From: Flavobacterium sp. N502536
GTDB taxonomy: Bacteria; Bacteroidota; Bacteroidia; Flavobacteriales; Flavobacteriaceae
Assembly (NCBI RefSeq): GCF_025947345.1
Contig: NZ_CP110011.1
Span: forward strand, 1,612,001 to 1,676,000
DNA length: 64,000 nt
Direction of reading: 5' to 3'
The notes beneath the pieces are model-generated. The model saw only the letters and a list, made by a program, of their open reading frames with translations. It had not been told where the DNA came from and made no database searches. Position 1 is the stretch's first letter; the number at the start of each line of letters is the position of its first letter. Position numbers and translations under genes: made by a program. Of the stretch, positions 35,353 through 43,708 are shown piece by piece.

Positions 35353-36558
35353 TTAAAAAGCTCGGGGAATTGGAAAAAGATCGTTTTTTGGAAAAAACCC
35401 GTCCTGAAAGTCTACAATTTCATCTGCTGTACAAAGACACTTTTTCAGTTCGCTGAGAATTTCATTCTCTTCTATTTTCTGACCAATAAAAACCAATTCG
35501 TTGAGTCTGTCACCAAAATTAGAAGTCCACCGCTCCTCGATAATATCCTGAAATTCAACAAAATTGTTAAAAGTCATTCGTTCGCTTAGCGGCATACTTG
35601 CCCACCATACTCCGGCTCCTTCGGCTTTCATTGATCCACCGGATTGGCTCCAGTTTATCGCTTGTTCCGGTCGGGAGGCCATCCACAATAGTCCTTTACT
35701 GCGAATGATGTTGGCAGGAAAATCGGATGTAATAAAATTCCATAACCGATTGGGATGAAAAGGTCGCGGATCTCTGAACACAAACGAATTAATTCCGTAC
35801 TCCTCCGTTTCCGGCGTATGAATTCCTTCCAATTCCCTGATCCAGCCGGCTGAGTTTTCGGCCTCTTCATAATTGAACAGTGCTGTATTCATGATTTCGT
35901 TGGGATTTACTTTTCCTAAAACCGAAGTAATTATTTTCGCTACCGGATTAAGTTTTTGGATAAAAGCTTTTAAAAACAATAAGGATTCAGCACTAATAAG
36001 GTCCGTTTTGTTCAAAATAATAACATTGGCAAATTCTACCTGATCTACCAAAAGATTCACTATTGTTCGATTGTCATTTTCAATGTTGGATACGTTTTGC
36101 TCCTGCAATGTTTTAGCGGAACCGAAATCTTTAAAAAAGTTAAAACTATCCACAACAGTAACCATCGTATCGATAAAACTAAACCTGGACAAATCAATAT
36201 TCTCCTCTTCATTGACAAATGAGAAGGTTTGGGCTACCGGAATGGGTTCGCTAATACCCGTACTTTCAATAAGCAGGTAATCAAATCTGTTTTCCTTTGC
36301 CAGTTTTTCGACTTCAAGCATCAAATCTTCCCGCAGGGTACAGCAAATACAACCGTTTGTCATTTCGACCAATTTTTCCTCTGTTCTCGATAAGCTATGT
36401 TCCTTCTTTACGAGTTGCGCATCAATATTAACTTCACTCATATCATTAACAATCACGGCAACTTTTAATCCTTCTTTGTTGTGAAGAATATGATTGAGCA
36501 GTGTCGTTTTTCCTGCGCCAAGAAATCCGCTTAATACGGTTACGGGTAATTTTTTCAT
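35353..36558 (-). CDS. yciC: YciC/ZagA-type COG0523 GTP-binding zinc metallochaperone
   Basis: The 401-residue protein has the P-loop [16 protein letters not shown], the glutamate-containing NDMSEVNID typical of the YciC (ZagA) branch, the metal motif C70-I-C-C73 in [11 protein letters not shown], and NKTD for GTP specificity. The C-terminal CobW-C domain is present (about 260-400, with [16 protein letters not shown]). In Bacillus, ZagA is repressed by Zur and helps deliver scarce zinc. Here it follows merC by two bases, and the operon is divergent from a Fur-family gene with two zinc-box-like palindromes between them, which supports the same control. Confidence 0.93.
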   Translation of the reverse strand: MKKLPVTVLSGFLGAGKTTLLNHILHNKEGLKVAVIVNDMSEVNIDAQLVKKEHSLSRTEEKLVEMTNGCICCTLREDLMLEVEKLAKENRFDYLLIESTGISEPIPVAQTFSFVNEEENIDLSRFSFIDTMVTVVDSFNFFKDFGSAKTLQEQNVSNIENDNRTIVNLLVDQVEFANVIILNKTDLISAESLLFLKAFIQKLNPVAKIITSVLGKVNPNEIMNTALFNYEEAENSAGWIRELEGIHTPETEEYGINSFVFRDPRPFHPNRLWNFITSDFPANIIRSKGLLWMASRPEQAINWSQSGGSMKAEGAGVWWASMPLSERMTFNNFVEFQDIIEERWTSNFGDRLNELVFIGQKIEENEILSELKKCLCTADEIVDFQDGFFPKNDLFPIPRAF

Positions 36559-36560
36559 GG

Positions 36561-36908
36561 TTAAGCGTGTTTATGGTTTCTATAATTCAGAAGATGCCCG
36601 ACAATCATTCCGATGCCGCCTATAAAAATCAGATCCAAATGAATGTCGAGTATAATTTCACTTAGTATGCTGATCCAAATGAGGCACATCGATAAAATTA
36701 AAGCTGTCGCGACTAAAAGACTTGATTTTTTAATAATTTTGAGAACTGCAACCAAACCTATGGAAGCAAAGATCAAATCGATAAACGGATTGTGACTTAA
36801 ACCCAAAGGTAAAATCGTAAGAAGCGGAAATACGAGACAATGAACCAGACAAATGGTAGCACTTGAGATTCCTAATATATCGTAAAAAGGTGTCGTTGTT
36901 TTCTTCAT
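36561..36908 (-). CDS. MerC domain membrane protein
   Basis: The 115-residue protein has four hydrophobic segments (about 10-30, 38-58, 66-88, 92-110) and the MerC-like N-terminus [19 protein letters not shown]. MerC proteins transport mercuric or other soft metal ions. No mer operon is present, so zinc or another metal is more likely here. It is the first gene of the operon merC-yciC-oxidoreductase, transcribed divergently from the Fur-family regulator. Confidence 0.86.
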   Translation of the reverse strand: MKKTTTPFYDILGISSATICLVHCLVFPLLTILPLGLSHNPFIDLIFASIGLVAVLKIIKKSSLLVATALILSMCLIWISILSEIILDIHLDLIFIGGIGMIVGHLLNYRNHKHA

Positions 36909-36927
36909 TTTCAGTACATTTGCTTAA

Positions 36928-36942
36928 TGCAATTATGTTGCA
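36928..36942. promoter_or_regulatory. Zur-like operator P1 (TGCAA-N5-TTGCA)
   Basis: TGCAATTATGTTGCA is a 5-5-5 inverted repeat centred at 36935 in the merC/fur intergenic gap. It shares GCAA-N5-TTGC with P2. Confidence 0.6.
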
Positions 36943-36961
36943 AATATATACTTTTATTTTA

Positions 36962-36980
36962 AATGCAACATTGTTGCGTT
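36962..36980. promoter_or_regulatory. Zur-like operator P2 (GCAACATTGTTGC)
   Basis: A perfect 13-base inverted repeat GCAACATTGTTGC (36965-36977), with further pairs outside, is centred at 36971. It is 36 bases from P1 and close to the Fur-family start at 37003. Two such boxes in a 94-base divergent gap suggest zinc-dependent control of both directions. Confidence 0.65.
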
Positions 36981-37002
36981 AATATTTTTTAATGCTCTAA
37001 AA

Positions 37003-37395
37003 ATGAAAACAACAAGAAATACAGCAGCAAAGACAGCCGTTCTAGAGATTTTTGACAAATCGAAAACAGCCCTGTCACACACCGAAATTCACAAACTAAC
37101 GGAGGATTTATGCGATCGCGTGACCATCTACAGAATATTAGACCGCTTAGTAAACGATGATATCGTACATAAAATCGTAAACCTTGACGGAACGGTAAAG
37201 TATGCCAAATGCCATCATCATGCGCAACGAGTACACATTCACAATCATGCTCATTTTAGCTGTGAAAAATGTTTAGAGGTAACTTGTCTGGAGAATGTAA
37301 AACCGAGTTACATTATTCCGCACAATTATAAGGTAAACGATATAAACTTCACCTTGTCAGGATTGTGTCCGAATTGTTTGAATTCAAACATTTAA
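37003..37395 (+). CDS. Fur family regulator, Zur-like
   Basis: The 130-residue protein has the Fur winged helix (residues about 10-70, including DRVTIYRILDRLV) and a dimerisation domain with two structural zinc pairs, C87-x-x-C90 and C122-x-x-C125. A histidine-rich segment CHHHAQRVHIHNHAHF (70-85) would hold the sensing metal. Divergent placement from a YciC-type zinc chaperone operon and two GCAA-N5-TTGC boxes point to zinc (Zur) rather than iron; this is inferred. An 18-bp palindrome starts two bases after its stop. Confidence 0.9.
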   Translation: MKTTRNTAAKTAVLEIFDKSKTALSHTEIHKLTEDLCDRVTIYRILDRLVNDDIVHKIVNLDGTVKYAKCHHHAQRVHIHNHAHFSCEKCLEVTCLENVKPSYIIPHNYKVNDINFTLSGLCPNCLNSNI

Positions 37396-37396
37396 G

Positions 37397-37414
37397 TTTT
37401 AGACTTGTCTAAAA
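37397..37414. promoter_or_regulatory. perfect 18-bp palindrome, MntR/DtxR-type operator candidate
   Basis: TTTTAGACTTGTCTAAAA has an 8-bp perfect arm and a 2-base centre. It lies just before the -33 element of the Nramp gene, and a DtxR/MntR-family gene follows the transporter. The TTTAG...CTAAA form resembles sites of that regulator family. Confidence 0.65.
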
Positions 37415-37420
37415 ATATTG

Positions 37421-37450
37421 TTGTGCGAATATAATTTATCCCTATATTTG
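37421..37450 (+). promoter_or_regulatory. Bacteroidota-type promoter of the Nramp gene
   Basis: TTG at 37421-37423 and TATATTTG at 37443-37450 are separated by 19 bases, the expected -33/-7 layout. The palindrome at 37397-37414 is directly upstream, so a bound regulator could block polymerase. Confidence 0.65.
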
Positions 37451-37469
37451 TTCAAACAACATTTTTACA

Positions 37470-39338
37470 ATGACCAAATCTTTAGAAGAAGTTCATCAAT
37501 CGGTTGCAACACAGCATAAAAAAACAGGTTTCAGAAAAATATTAGCGTTTTTAGGTCCGGCATACCTCGTAAGTGTGGGGTATATGGATCCCGGAAATTG
37601 GGCGACAGACATCGCCGGAGGTAGTCAGTTTGGATATTCTTTGCTTTGGGTTTTACTGATGAGTAATTTAATGGCTCTGCTCCTTCAGAGCTTAAGCGCC
37701 AGACTCGGAATCGTGACACAGCGAGATTTAGCTCAGGCATCACGCGAGACCTATTCTAAATTTATCAATTACATTTTATACTTTTTAGCCGAAATTGCCA
37801 TCGCAGCCTGTGATCTTGCCGAAGTTCTGGGTATGGCGATCGGAATTAATCTCCTTTTTGATATTCCGTTGATTGAAGGCGTTTTAATCACGGTATTAGA
37901 CACTTTCCTGCTGTTATTCCTTATCAACAAAGGAATCCGAAAAATGGAGGCTTTTATTATTGTACTTGTAGCCATCATTGGGTTTTCGTTTATATTCGAA
38001 ATGATTTTTGCTGAACCCGAACTGGATAAGGTTATTTATGGTCTCGTGCCCTCAATTCCAAGTTCTGCTGCTTTGTATATCGCTATCGGAATCATTGGTG
38101 CAACGGTAATGCCTCATAATTTGTACCTGCATTCGTCGCTGGTACAAACCCGAAAGTTCGACAGGACTCCCGCCGGAATTAAACAGGCGCTGAAATACAA
38201 CTTTATAGATTCGACCATCGCCTTGAACCTTGCCTTTTTTGTCAATGCCGCCATACTAATTCTGGCAGCGGCGACCTTTTACAAAAACGGAATGTTTGAA
38301 GTAGCCGAAATTCAGGATGCACATAAATTCCTCGAGCCCTTACTGGGAACCAAATGGGCTCCAATTTTATTTGCTGTGGCCTTAATTGCTGCCGGACAAA
38401 GTTCTACCGTAACCGGAACCCTGGCTGGACAAATTGTAATGGAAGGTTACTTGAATTTGCGCATCCAGCCTTGGGTTCGCAGAATTATAACACGACTTAT
38501 TGCTATCGTGCCTGCTGTCATAGTGATTTTAATTTATGGCGAGAGCGTAACGGGAAAACTGTTGATCCTTAGTCAGGTTATTTTAAGTCTACAGCTGGGT
38601 TTTGCGATTATTCCACTGATTCATTTTGTGAGCGATAAAACCAAAATGAAAGGATTTCATATTTCCAGAACAACACAGGTCGCAGCATGGATTATTGCTT
38701 CGATTATTGTAACCTTAAATGCAAAACTGGTATTTGACGAAATCACTTCATGGCTCGAAAGTTCAAATAACCCAACGGTACTCTGGTTTACTGTTGTTCC
38801 GCTTGCTTTTGGATTCCTGGCCCTGCTGCTTTACATCGTATTCAAACCTTTTGTTACCCGAATAAAATCAAACATTGAAAATCATTCCCCACATCATTTA
38901 AAATTAGTTTATACGCCAAAGGAAAGTTATGGCAAGAAAAATATAGCCATTACGGTCGATTTTTCTAAAGCCGATGAAGCCGCACTAAACAATGCCTTTG
39001 AACTGGGCGGAATCGATGCGCAATACACCTTAATTCACATTGTAGAAACTGTTGGAGCTTTGATGTACGGTGGTAATGTTGACGATCATGAAACGACCAT
39101 CGACGAAAAATTACTATTAGAGTATAAAGAGATGCTTTCCACAAAAGGTTTCAAAATCAAAACCGAACTTGGCTTCGGAAAACCAAACAGTGTGATTCCG
39201 AACATCATCAATGTTGGTAATTTCGACATTCTGGTAATGGGAACCCACGGCCACACTGGTCTAAAAGATATTTTGTTTGGTACAACAGTAGATAAACTGA
39301 GACATAAAATTTCTATACCTTTGTTGATTGTTAAATAA
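37470..39338 (+). CDS. mntH: Nramp (MntH) metal transporter fused to universal stress protein domain
   Basis: The 622-residue protein has a full Nramp transporter (about 30-455) with the metal-binding DPGNWATD in the first helix and MPHNLYLHSS in the sixth, so it should import Mn2+ or Fe2+ with protons. After a linker, residues about 475-622 form a UspA domain with the ATP-binding pattern VMGTHGHTGLKDILFGTT. The transporter alone is usually 400-450 residues, so this is a true fusion and not a truncation. The DtxR/MntR-family gene follows, separated by a long hairpin, and a consensus promoter with an overlapping palindrome precedes it. Confidence 0.95.
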   Translation: MTKSLEEVHQSVATQHKKTGFRKILAFLGPAYLVSVGYMDPGNWATDIAGGSQFGYSLLWVLLMSNLMALLLQSLSARLGIVTQRDLAQASRETYSKFINYILYFLAEIAIAACDLAEVLGMAIGINLLFDIPLIEGVLITVLDTFLLLFLINKGIRKMEAFIIVLVAIIGFSFIFEMIFAEPELDKVIYGLVPSIPSSAALYIAIGIIGATVMPHNLYLHSSLVQTRKFDRTPAGIKQALKYNFIDSTIALNLAFFVNAAILILAAATFYKNGMFEVAEIQDAHKFLEPLLGTKWAPILFAVALIAAGQSSTVTGTLAGQIVMEGYLNLRIQPWVRRIITRLIAIVPAVIVILIYGESVTGKLLILSQVILSLQLGFAIIPLIHFVSDKTKMKGFHISRTTQVAAWIIASIIVTLNAKLVFDEITSWLESSNNPTVLWFTVVPLAFGFLALLLYIVFKPFVTRIKSNIENHSPHHLKLVYTPKESYGKKNIAITVDFSKADEAALNNAFELGGIDAQYTLIHIVETVGALMYGGNVDDHETTIDEKLLLEYKEMLSTKGFKIKTELGFGKPNSVIPNIINVGNFDILVMGTHGHTGLKDILFGTTVDKLRHKISIPLLIVK

Positions 39339-39343
39339 AGCCG

Positions 39344-39415
39344 CTAAGGTTCTGAGTTGCTAAGTTTCTAAGATTTCCTCTTTGATGCTTTTAACTTAGC
39401 AACTCAGAACCTTAG
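39344..39415. repeat. 23-bp perfect inverted repeat between mntH and mntR
   Basis: CTAAGGTTCTGAGTTGCTAA and the three following bases (39344-39366) pair exactly with 39393-39415. A 26-base loop separates the arms. The same words continue after the right arm (CCTTAGAACC twice). It may end mntH transcripts or fold between the two genes. Confidence 0.9.
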
Positions 39416-39437
39416 AACCTTAGAACCTCAAAAAAAA

Positions 39438-40091
39438 ATGACTTTTTCAGAAGAAAACTATCTTAAATCCATATACCATCTTACGGCTTCGAACGATGCT
39501 GAAGTGAGCACCAATGCTATTGCCGAAATGATGGAAACCAAAGCTTCATCAGTTACGGATATGCTTAAAAAGTTGTCTGAGAAAGATTTAGTGAATTACA
39601 AAAAGTATCAGGGCGTTTCATTGACCGAAAACGGAAAACTAGCCGCCAAAATGATTGTTCGGAAACACCGCTTGTGGGAAGTGTTTTTAGTAGAGAAACT
39701 AAATTTTTCCTGGGATGAAGTTCATGATATTGCCGAGCAACTCGAACACATCAAATCGGAGCAGTTGATTAATCGTCTGGATGATTTTCTGGGAAATCCT
39801 ACCGAAGATCCGCACGGAGACCCAATTCCCGATGCCAATGGACGAATCGTCAAAATCGAGAAACAATTGCTTTCTGAATTAACGGACCATCAAACCGGAG
39901 TCTGCGTTGGTGTAAAAGATACTTCCTCAGAATTCCTAAAGTATCTGGACAAACAAGGGATTGCTCTGGGGTCGAAAATTGAATTCTTATCAAAAGAGTC
40001 ATTCGATTTATCCGTTAAAATTAAGGTTGATGGAAAGGAATTGTCTATTTCGAATAAAATTGCCTCAAACTTGTTTGTAAAGCTGGTTTAG
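39438..40091 (+). CDS. DtxR/MntR family metal-dependent regulator
   Basis: The 217-residue protein starts MTFSEENYLKSIYHLTAS, the usual DtxR/MntR opening. A winged helix with VSTNAIAEMMETKASSVTDML is followed by the metal-binding dimerisation region (about 75-140; HRLWEVFLVEKL, HDIAEQLEH) and a C-terminal FeoA/SH3-like domain (about 150-217). It would sense Mn2+ or Fe2+ and repress uptake genes. Position after an Nramp gene suggests that transporter as a target; candidate sites are at 37397 and, less exactly, 34178. Confidence 0.92.
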   Translation: MTFSEENYLKSIYHLTASNDAEVSTNAIAEMMETKASSVTDMLKKLSEKDLVNYKKYQGVSLTENGKLAAKMIVRKHRLWEVFLVEKLNFSWDEVHDIAEQLEHIKSEQLINRLDDFLGNPTEDPHGDPIPDANGRIVKIEKQLLSELTDHQTGVCVGVKDTSSEFLKYLDKQGIALGSKIEFLSKESFDLSVKIKVDGKELSISNKIASNLFVKLV

Positions 40092-40144
40092 AGATTTGTT
40101 ATTCTTTAATGGATAAAGATTTTTTAGATCTCCATAAACGTGCC

Positions 40145-40380
40145 GAGCCTACGGCTCTCCATCTTTTGGCGAATTTATCATTTGGACGGATTAAAATCCG
40201 TCCCTACAAAATTAAAAGGGCGAGCCTATGGCTCTCTTTTAATCATTGCTTCAGGAAAGTTCCGGAGGAACGATAAATACTATAGCAACGGATTTTAATC
40301 CGTTGACCCAAAAACACAAAACACAATAGAGTTCCATAGGAACGGAACATATCGTGACAACGCAAAAGTTCGAAAGGAAC
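40145..40380. repeat. orphan REP-like palindrome array
   Basis: Seven short palindromes lie between the MntR-like and DinB genes: GAGCCtacGGCTC (40145), GGACGGATTaaAATCCGTCC (40184), GAGCCtatGGCTC (40222), GTTCCggaGGAAC (40259), CAACGGATTTTAATCCGTTG (40286), GTTCCataGGAAC (40331) and an imperfect GTTCGaaaGGAAC (40368). Two are identical to hairpins in the RAYT1 array. No transposase gene is near, so this array was probably spread in trans. Confidence 0.9.
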
Positions 40381-40387
40381 AATAGAA

Positions 40388-40876
40388 TCAACCGTATGTC
40401 TTATCGGTTTGTGAAACCCATTTTCCAGCAACATCAACATTTTGTCTCAGCAGCAAATTTAGCTGACCAATATGATGCTGTACATGCCGCATGTTGTACA
40501 AAATCATCTCAATCCGACTGTAGTTCTTATTTGAGGTAATGAATCTTTCTTTTGAGGTTTCTTCGTTTAATCCCTCAATTAAATAAAAAACCTTTTTACG
40601 GGAATACTCCAGATAGTCAAGTAGTTCTTCTTTCCGGTAAATTCTTTCGGGTAAAATTCCTTGCGGATCAAACTCTGATAAAGAAAAGGGTATAGGAGGA
40701 GAAAATGTATCCGGCTCTGCAGATGCATAATAATCCATCCAGAAAATAGTGTGATAAGCAGAATACCAAAAATCTATTTTGTCCCAAAAATGTTCAGGAC
40801 AAACTAAAATCGAACTTTCGAGCATGTCTATTACAGCGCCAAATTGTCTCCATAATATTCCTCTAAGTTCATCCAT
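40388..40876 (-). CDS. DinB-family four-helix protein
   Basis: The roughly 162-residue protein from MDELRGILWRQFGAVIDML fits the DinB/YfiT metal-binding four-helix fold, with histidines in SAYHTIFWMDYY and MRHVQHHIGQLN as likely metal ligands. The frame extends ten codons further to a TTG, but the ATG at 40876 is preferred and leaves a 10-base gap to the upstream gene. These proteins are often damage-induced thiol transferases; the substrate is unknown. Its stop lies eight bases from the last hairpin of the orphan array. Confidence 0.86.
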   Translation of the reverse strand: MDELRGILWRQFGAVIDMLESSILVCPEHFWDKIDFWYSAYHTIFWMDYYASAEPDTFSPPIPFSLSEFDPQGILPERIYRKEELLDYLEYSRKKVFYLIEGLNEETSKERFITSNKNYSRIEMILYNMRHVQHHIGQLNLLLRQNVDVAGKWVSQTDKTYG

Positions 40877-40886
40877 AACTTCCTTT

Positions 40887-41285
40887 TTAAACAATCCCTT
40901 TCTCAATCATCTCCAGCATAACCGGTGATGCGTTCTTAAAAGTAGGTTCCTGTTCAATGATGCTTCCGGCATTCTTTTTATTTACTTTGAAAGTAACATC
41001 GTTGACTGTGGTAAACAAAAGTGCGGTCAGAAATGGCTTTTTGATATAAGATCCTAAAACCAATAAAGCTTCATCCAGCGTATGAATGCTTTCAATTTCT
41101 TCCGTTTTATAACGAGTCGTTAATGAAATAGAGAAGGTATTGTCTTCATTTAAAACTAAACGAAAATAAATATTCTTAATCTCGGTATCGCCCATTGTTT
41201 TGGCCAAAGTCAATTTTGCGAAAGTTCCGGCCTGGATGCTTTCTTTAACTCGTTCACAAAAAAGGGCAAATATTGGTTCGTACAT
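40887..41285 (-). CDS. orphan N-terminal domain like that of a Bacteroidota SAM methyltransferase
   Basis: The 132-residue protein has no signal peptide. Its blocks KLTLAKTMGDTEIKNIYFR, TRYKTEEIES, LTALLFTTVND and NKKNAGSIIEQEPTF recall, from memory, the N-terminal part of a class I methyltransferase of roughly 390 residues found in Bacteroidota. Here the frame ends before any SAM-binding motif, and the DinB-like gene follows 10 bases later. It may be a genuine stand-alone domain or the remnant of a fusion. The family link is uncertain. Confidence 0.7.
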   Translation of the reverse strand: MYEPIFALFCERVKESIQAGTFAKLTLAKTMGDTEIKNIYFRLVLNEDNTFSISLTTRYKTEEIESIHTLDEALLVLGSYIKKPFLTALLFTTVNDVTFKVNKKNAGSIIEQEPTFKNASPVMLEMIEKGIV

Positions 41286-41286
41286 T

Positions 41287-41424
41287 TTTTTAAGGTTCTA
41301 AGGTTCTGAGATGCTGAGGTTCTAAGTTTTTTTAACCGCAAAGTTCGCTAAGATTTACGCAAAGGGCACAAGTAAAATTAAAAACTTTGCAAACCTTACG
41401 TAAGCCCTTGTGGCCTTTGCGGCT
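41287..41424. repeat. word-type inverted repeats before the orphan domain gene
   Basis: The left part has AAGGTTCTAAGGTTCTGAG words related to the other intergenic elements. The right part is an imperfect hairpin with CCGCAAAG / CTTTGCGG and GGGCACAAG / CTTGTGGCC arms (about 41336-41424). Confidence 0.75.
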
Positions 41425-41433
41425 ATGAAAAAA

Positions 41434-42216
41434 TTATTTTCCTGTAAATTCAGCTTTACGTTTTTCTAAAAAGGCAGTTGTTCCTTCTTTAAAGTCCTGG
41501 GTTCCGAAACATTTTCCGAATGATTTTATTTCGGTATCAAAACCATTTTTACCATCTGCAAAATTCGCATTGATCGATTTTATAGCTTTAGCGATAGCAA
41601 ACGGTGCATTTTTAATAATTTTCTGAGCAATTCCGCCAGTAAATTCTAAAAGTTCAGCTTGTGGCACTACGTGATTTACTAAACCGTACTGCTTAGCTTC
41701 TTCTGCAGAAATCATTGCGGCAGTCATAATCATTTCCATTGCACGGCCTTTCCCTACTAACTGTGGCAAACGCTGTGTTCCTCCGTAACCCGGAATCAAT
41801 CCTAAAGTTACTTCCGGCAATCCCATTTTTGCATTGTCTGAAGCTACTCTAAAATGACATGCCATGGCCAGTTCTAGTCCGCCACCAAGAGCAAAACCAT
41901 TAACGGCTGCAATTACAGGTTTCTTTAAATTTTCGATAAGATCAAATAAGGTTTCCTGACCCTCTGCAGCCAGCTGTGCTCCTTCAACAATATTATAATT
42001 GGCAAATTCTGAAATATCGGCCCCGGCTACAAATGCTTTCTCGCCACTTCCGGTGATAATGATAACACGAACATCGTCATTTTTACCTAACAATTTCACT
42101 GCTTTACTTAAATCGCTGATCGTAGCTTTGTTTAATGCATTTAATTTGGTAGGTCTATTGATGGTTACGGTTGCTATTTTTTCTTCAATTGAGATTAAAA
42201 GATTTTCGTAGTTCAT
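41434..42216 (-). CDS. enoyl-CoA hydratase/isomerase (crotonase)
   Basis: The 260-residue crotonase has the oxyanion-hole region AFVAGADISEFANYN (about residues 62-76) and NGFALGGGLELAMACHFRVAS (about 105-125), with the catalytic glutamate region in GLPEVTLGLIPGYGGTQRL. It hydrates 2-enoyl-CoA or 3-hydroxybutyryl-CoA in fatty acid or butyrate metabolism. Length is typical. The histidine kinase gene lies upstream on the same strand with a 10-base gap, so they may be cotranscribed. Confidence 0.94.
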   Translation of the reverse strand: MNYENLLISIEEKIATVTINRPTKLNALNKATISDLSKAVKLLGKNDDVRVIIITGSGEKAFVAGADISEFANYNIVEGAQLAAEGQETLFDLIENLKKPVIAAVNGFALGGGLELAMACHFRVASDNAKMGLPEVTLGLIPGYGGTQRLPQLVGKGRAMEMIMTAAMISAEEAKQYGLVNHVVPQAELLEFTGGIAQKIIKNAPFAIAKAIKSINANFADGKNGFDTEIKSFGKCFGTQDFKEGTTAFLEKRKAEFTGK

Positions 42217-42226
42217 GATGCTTAAT

Positions 42227-43699
42227 TTATGAGTTTGTTATCGGTAAAGAAACCCTGAATGTGGTTCCTTTTCCGTAAGTTGATTCAAAGGTAATTGTTC
42301 CTTTGTAATTTTCGATAATGTTTTTGATAATTCCGAGTCCTAGCCCCATCCCGCTCGTTTTCGTAGTAAACTTTGGTTCGAAGATTCTACTAATATCCTG
42401 TTTCTGAATTCCGATTCCGTTATCTTTTACCGCAATTTCAACATTATTGTTTCGGCGTTTTACGGTTACTACAATAGATTTATGAAACTGGCTTTCCGGA
42501 ATTGCCTGTGTGGCATTTTTAACGAGATTGGTGATAACCCGTATCAATTGCGTACGGTCCATTTTGGAAATAATTTCTTCCTCCTCGCTTTCAAAAACAA
42601 TATAATCTTCATTGAAAATATCTAACGAAAGCTCAACAACCTCCACCACATTTAAGGTTTCGTTTTGTTGTGCCGGCATCGACGCAAAGTTCGAAAATGC
42701 CGAAGCCACAGCGGTCATGGTATCAATTTGCTGGATTAAGGTCTCTGAATAATCGTTTAATTTTTGCTTAACATCCGGCGCGGTCGGGTCAAACTTGCGT
42801 TGAAAACTCTGCACCGTTAATCGCATCGGCGTAAGCGGATTTTTAATTTCGTGTGCTACTTGTTTTGCCATTTCACGCCAGGCTTCTTCACGCTCGCTTT
42901 GGGCCAATTTTATGGCACTGGTTTCCAATTTGTCGACCATTCCATTATAAGCCTTGATCAGAAAGTTAACTTCCTTGCTATTCGCTTCTAAAACAATCTT
43001 TTCGTTTTTCTGATCTAAATTGGTTTCTTCCAGTTTATCCGAAATTGTTTTAAGCGACTTTGTAATATAAGTCGATAAGAAATAAGCCAGTCCAAAAGCG
43101 ACAATCAGCATAAAGGAATATACCTGACTTAGACGAATCAAAAAGGTATTGAGCTCATTGTCGTAGTACCCGTCATCTTCTAAATATGGGAGATTCAAAA
43201 TTCCAAGAGGCTTGAACTTTTCATCTTTAATCAAGCTATAAGAAGATCTGTTTTTAACGCCATCAATCGTTTTAATGTCTACAAAACGTTTTTCGATCGA
43301 AGACCGCACTAATTTCAGAATGTATTCCGGAATTGGCGGCGCTACTTTATCGACAGCGAAAGACTCCTTTGAGGATTTCAGTAATTTCCCGTCAAGACTG
43401 TAAATGTTGATTTCGATTTTATGAATCTGAGCCAGTTCGTGTATTTTATCTTTAAAAATCAGATCCAGATTGGCCGTTTTTAAAGGATAGGTTGTGGTGG
43501 AAAGCACATAATTAATGTGTTCTTTTACTGCATTTTCTTTACGCTCGAGACGTTCCTGATGGTATTCTTTTGCTTCATTTTTAAACTGAATAATCGAAAT
43601 AGAAGCCAATAAAAACGATGCCACAACAATCAATACAATCATCGAAAGGAAAATCCTGACACGCAAGGAAAGCATCGACATTTTGAAGTTGTTAAACAT
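42227..43699 (-). CDS. membrane sensor histidine kinase
   Basis: The 490-residue kinase has a first membrane segment (about 12-36), a periplasmic sensor (about 37-190), a second membrane segment (about 192-215), and a HAMP domain. The phosphoacceptor region is AHEIKNPLTPMRL, similar to NtrY-type kinases. The ATPase domain has NLVKNATQAIP, DNGIGI and GMGLGLGI. No response regulator is adjacent, so it is an orphan in this window. The start at MFNNFK is kept; MSML six codons later is also possible. Confidence 0.93.
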   Translation of the reverse strand: MFNNFKMSMLSLRVRIFLSMIVLIVVASFLLASISIIQFKNEAKEYHQERLERKENAVKEHINYVLSTTTYPLKTANLDLIFKDKIHELAQIHKIEINIYSLDGKLLKSSKESFAVDKVAPPIPEYILKLVRSSIEKRFVDIKTIDGVKNRSSYSLIKDEKFKPLGILNLPYLEDDGYYDNELNTFLIRLSQVYSFMLIVAFGLAYFLSTYITKSLKTISDKLEETNLDQKNEKIVLEANSKEVNFLIKAYNGMVDKLETSAIKLAQSEREEAWREMAKQVAHEIKNPLTPMRLTVQSFQRKFDPTAPDVKQKLNDYSETLIQQIDTMTAVASAFSNFASMPAQQNETLNVVEVVELSLDIFNEDYIVFESEEEEIISKMDRTQLIRVITNLVKNATQAIPESQFHKSIVVTVKRRNNNVEIAVKDNGIGIQKQDISRIFEPKFTTKTSGMGLGLGIIKNIIENYKGTITFESTYGKGTTFRVSLPITNS

Positions 43700-43708
43700 A
43701 TTTTTTAG

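Noticed and set aside
36561..36908. Mercury resistance operon
   Set aside because: MerC is present without merR, merA, merT or merP, and the neighbours point to zinc.
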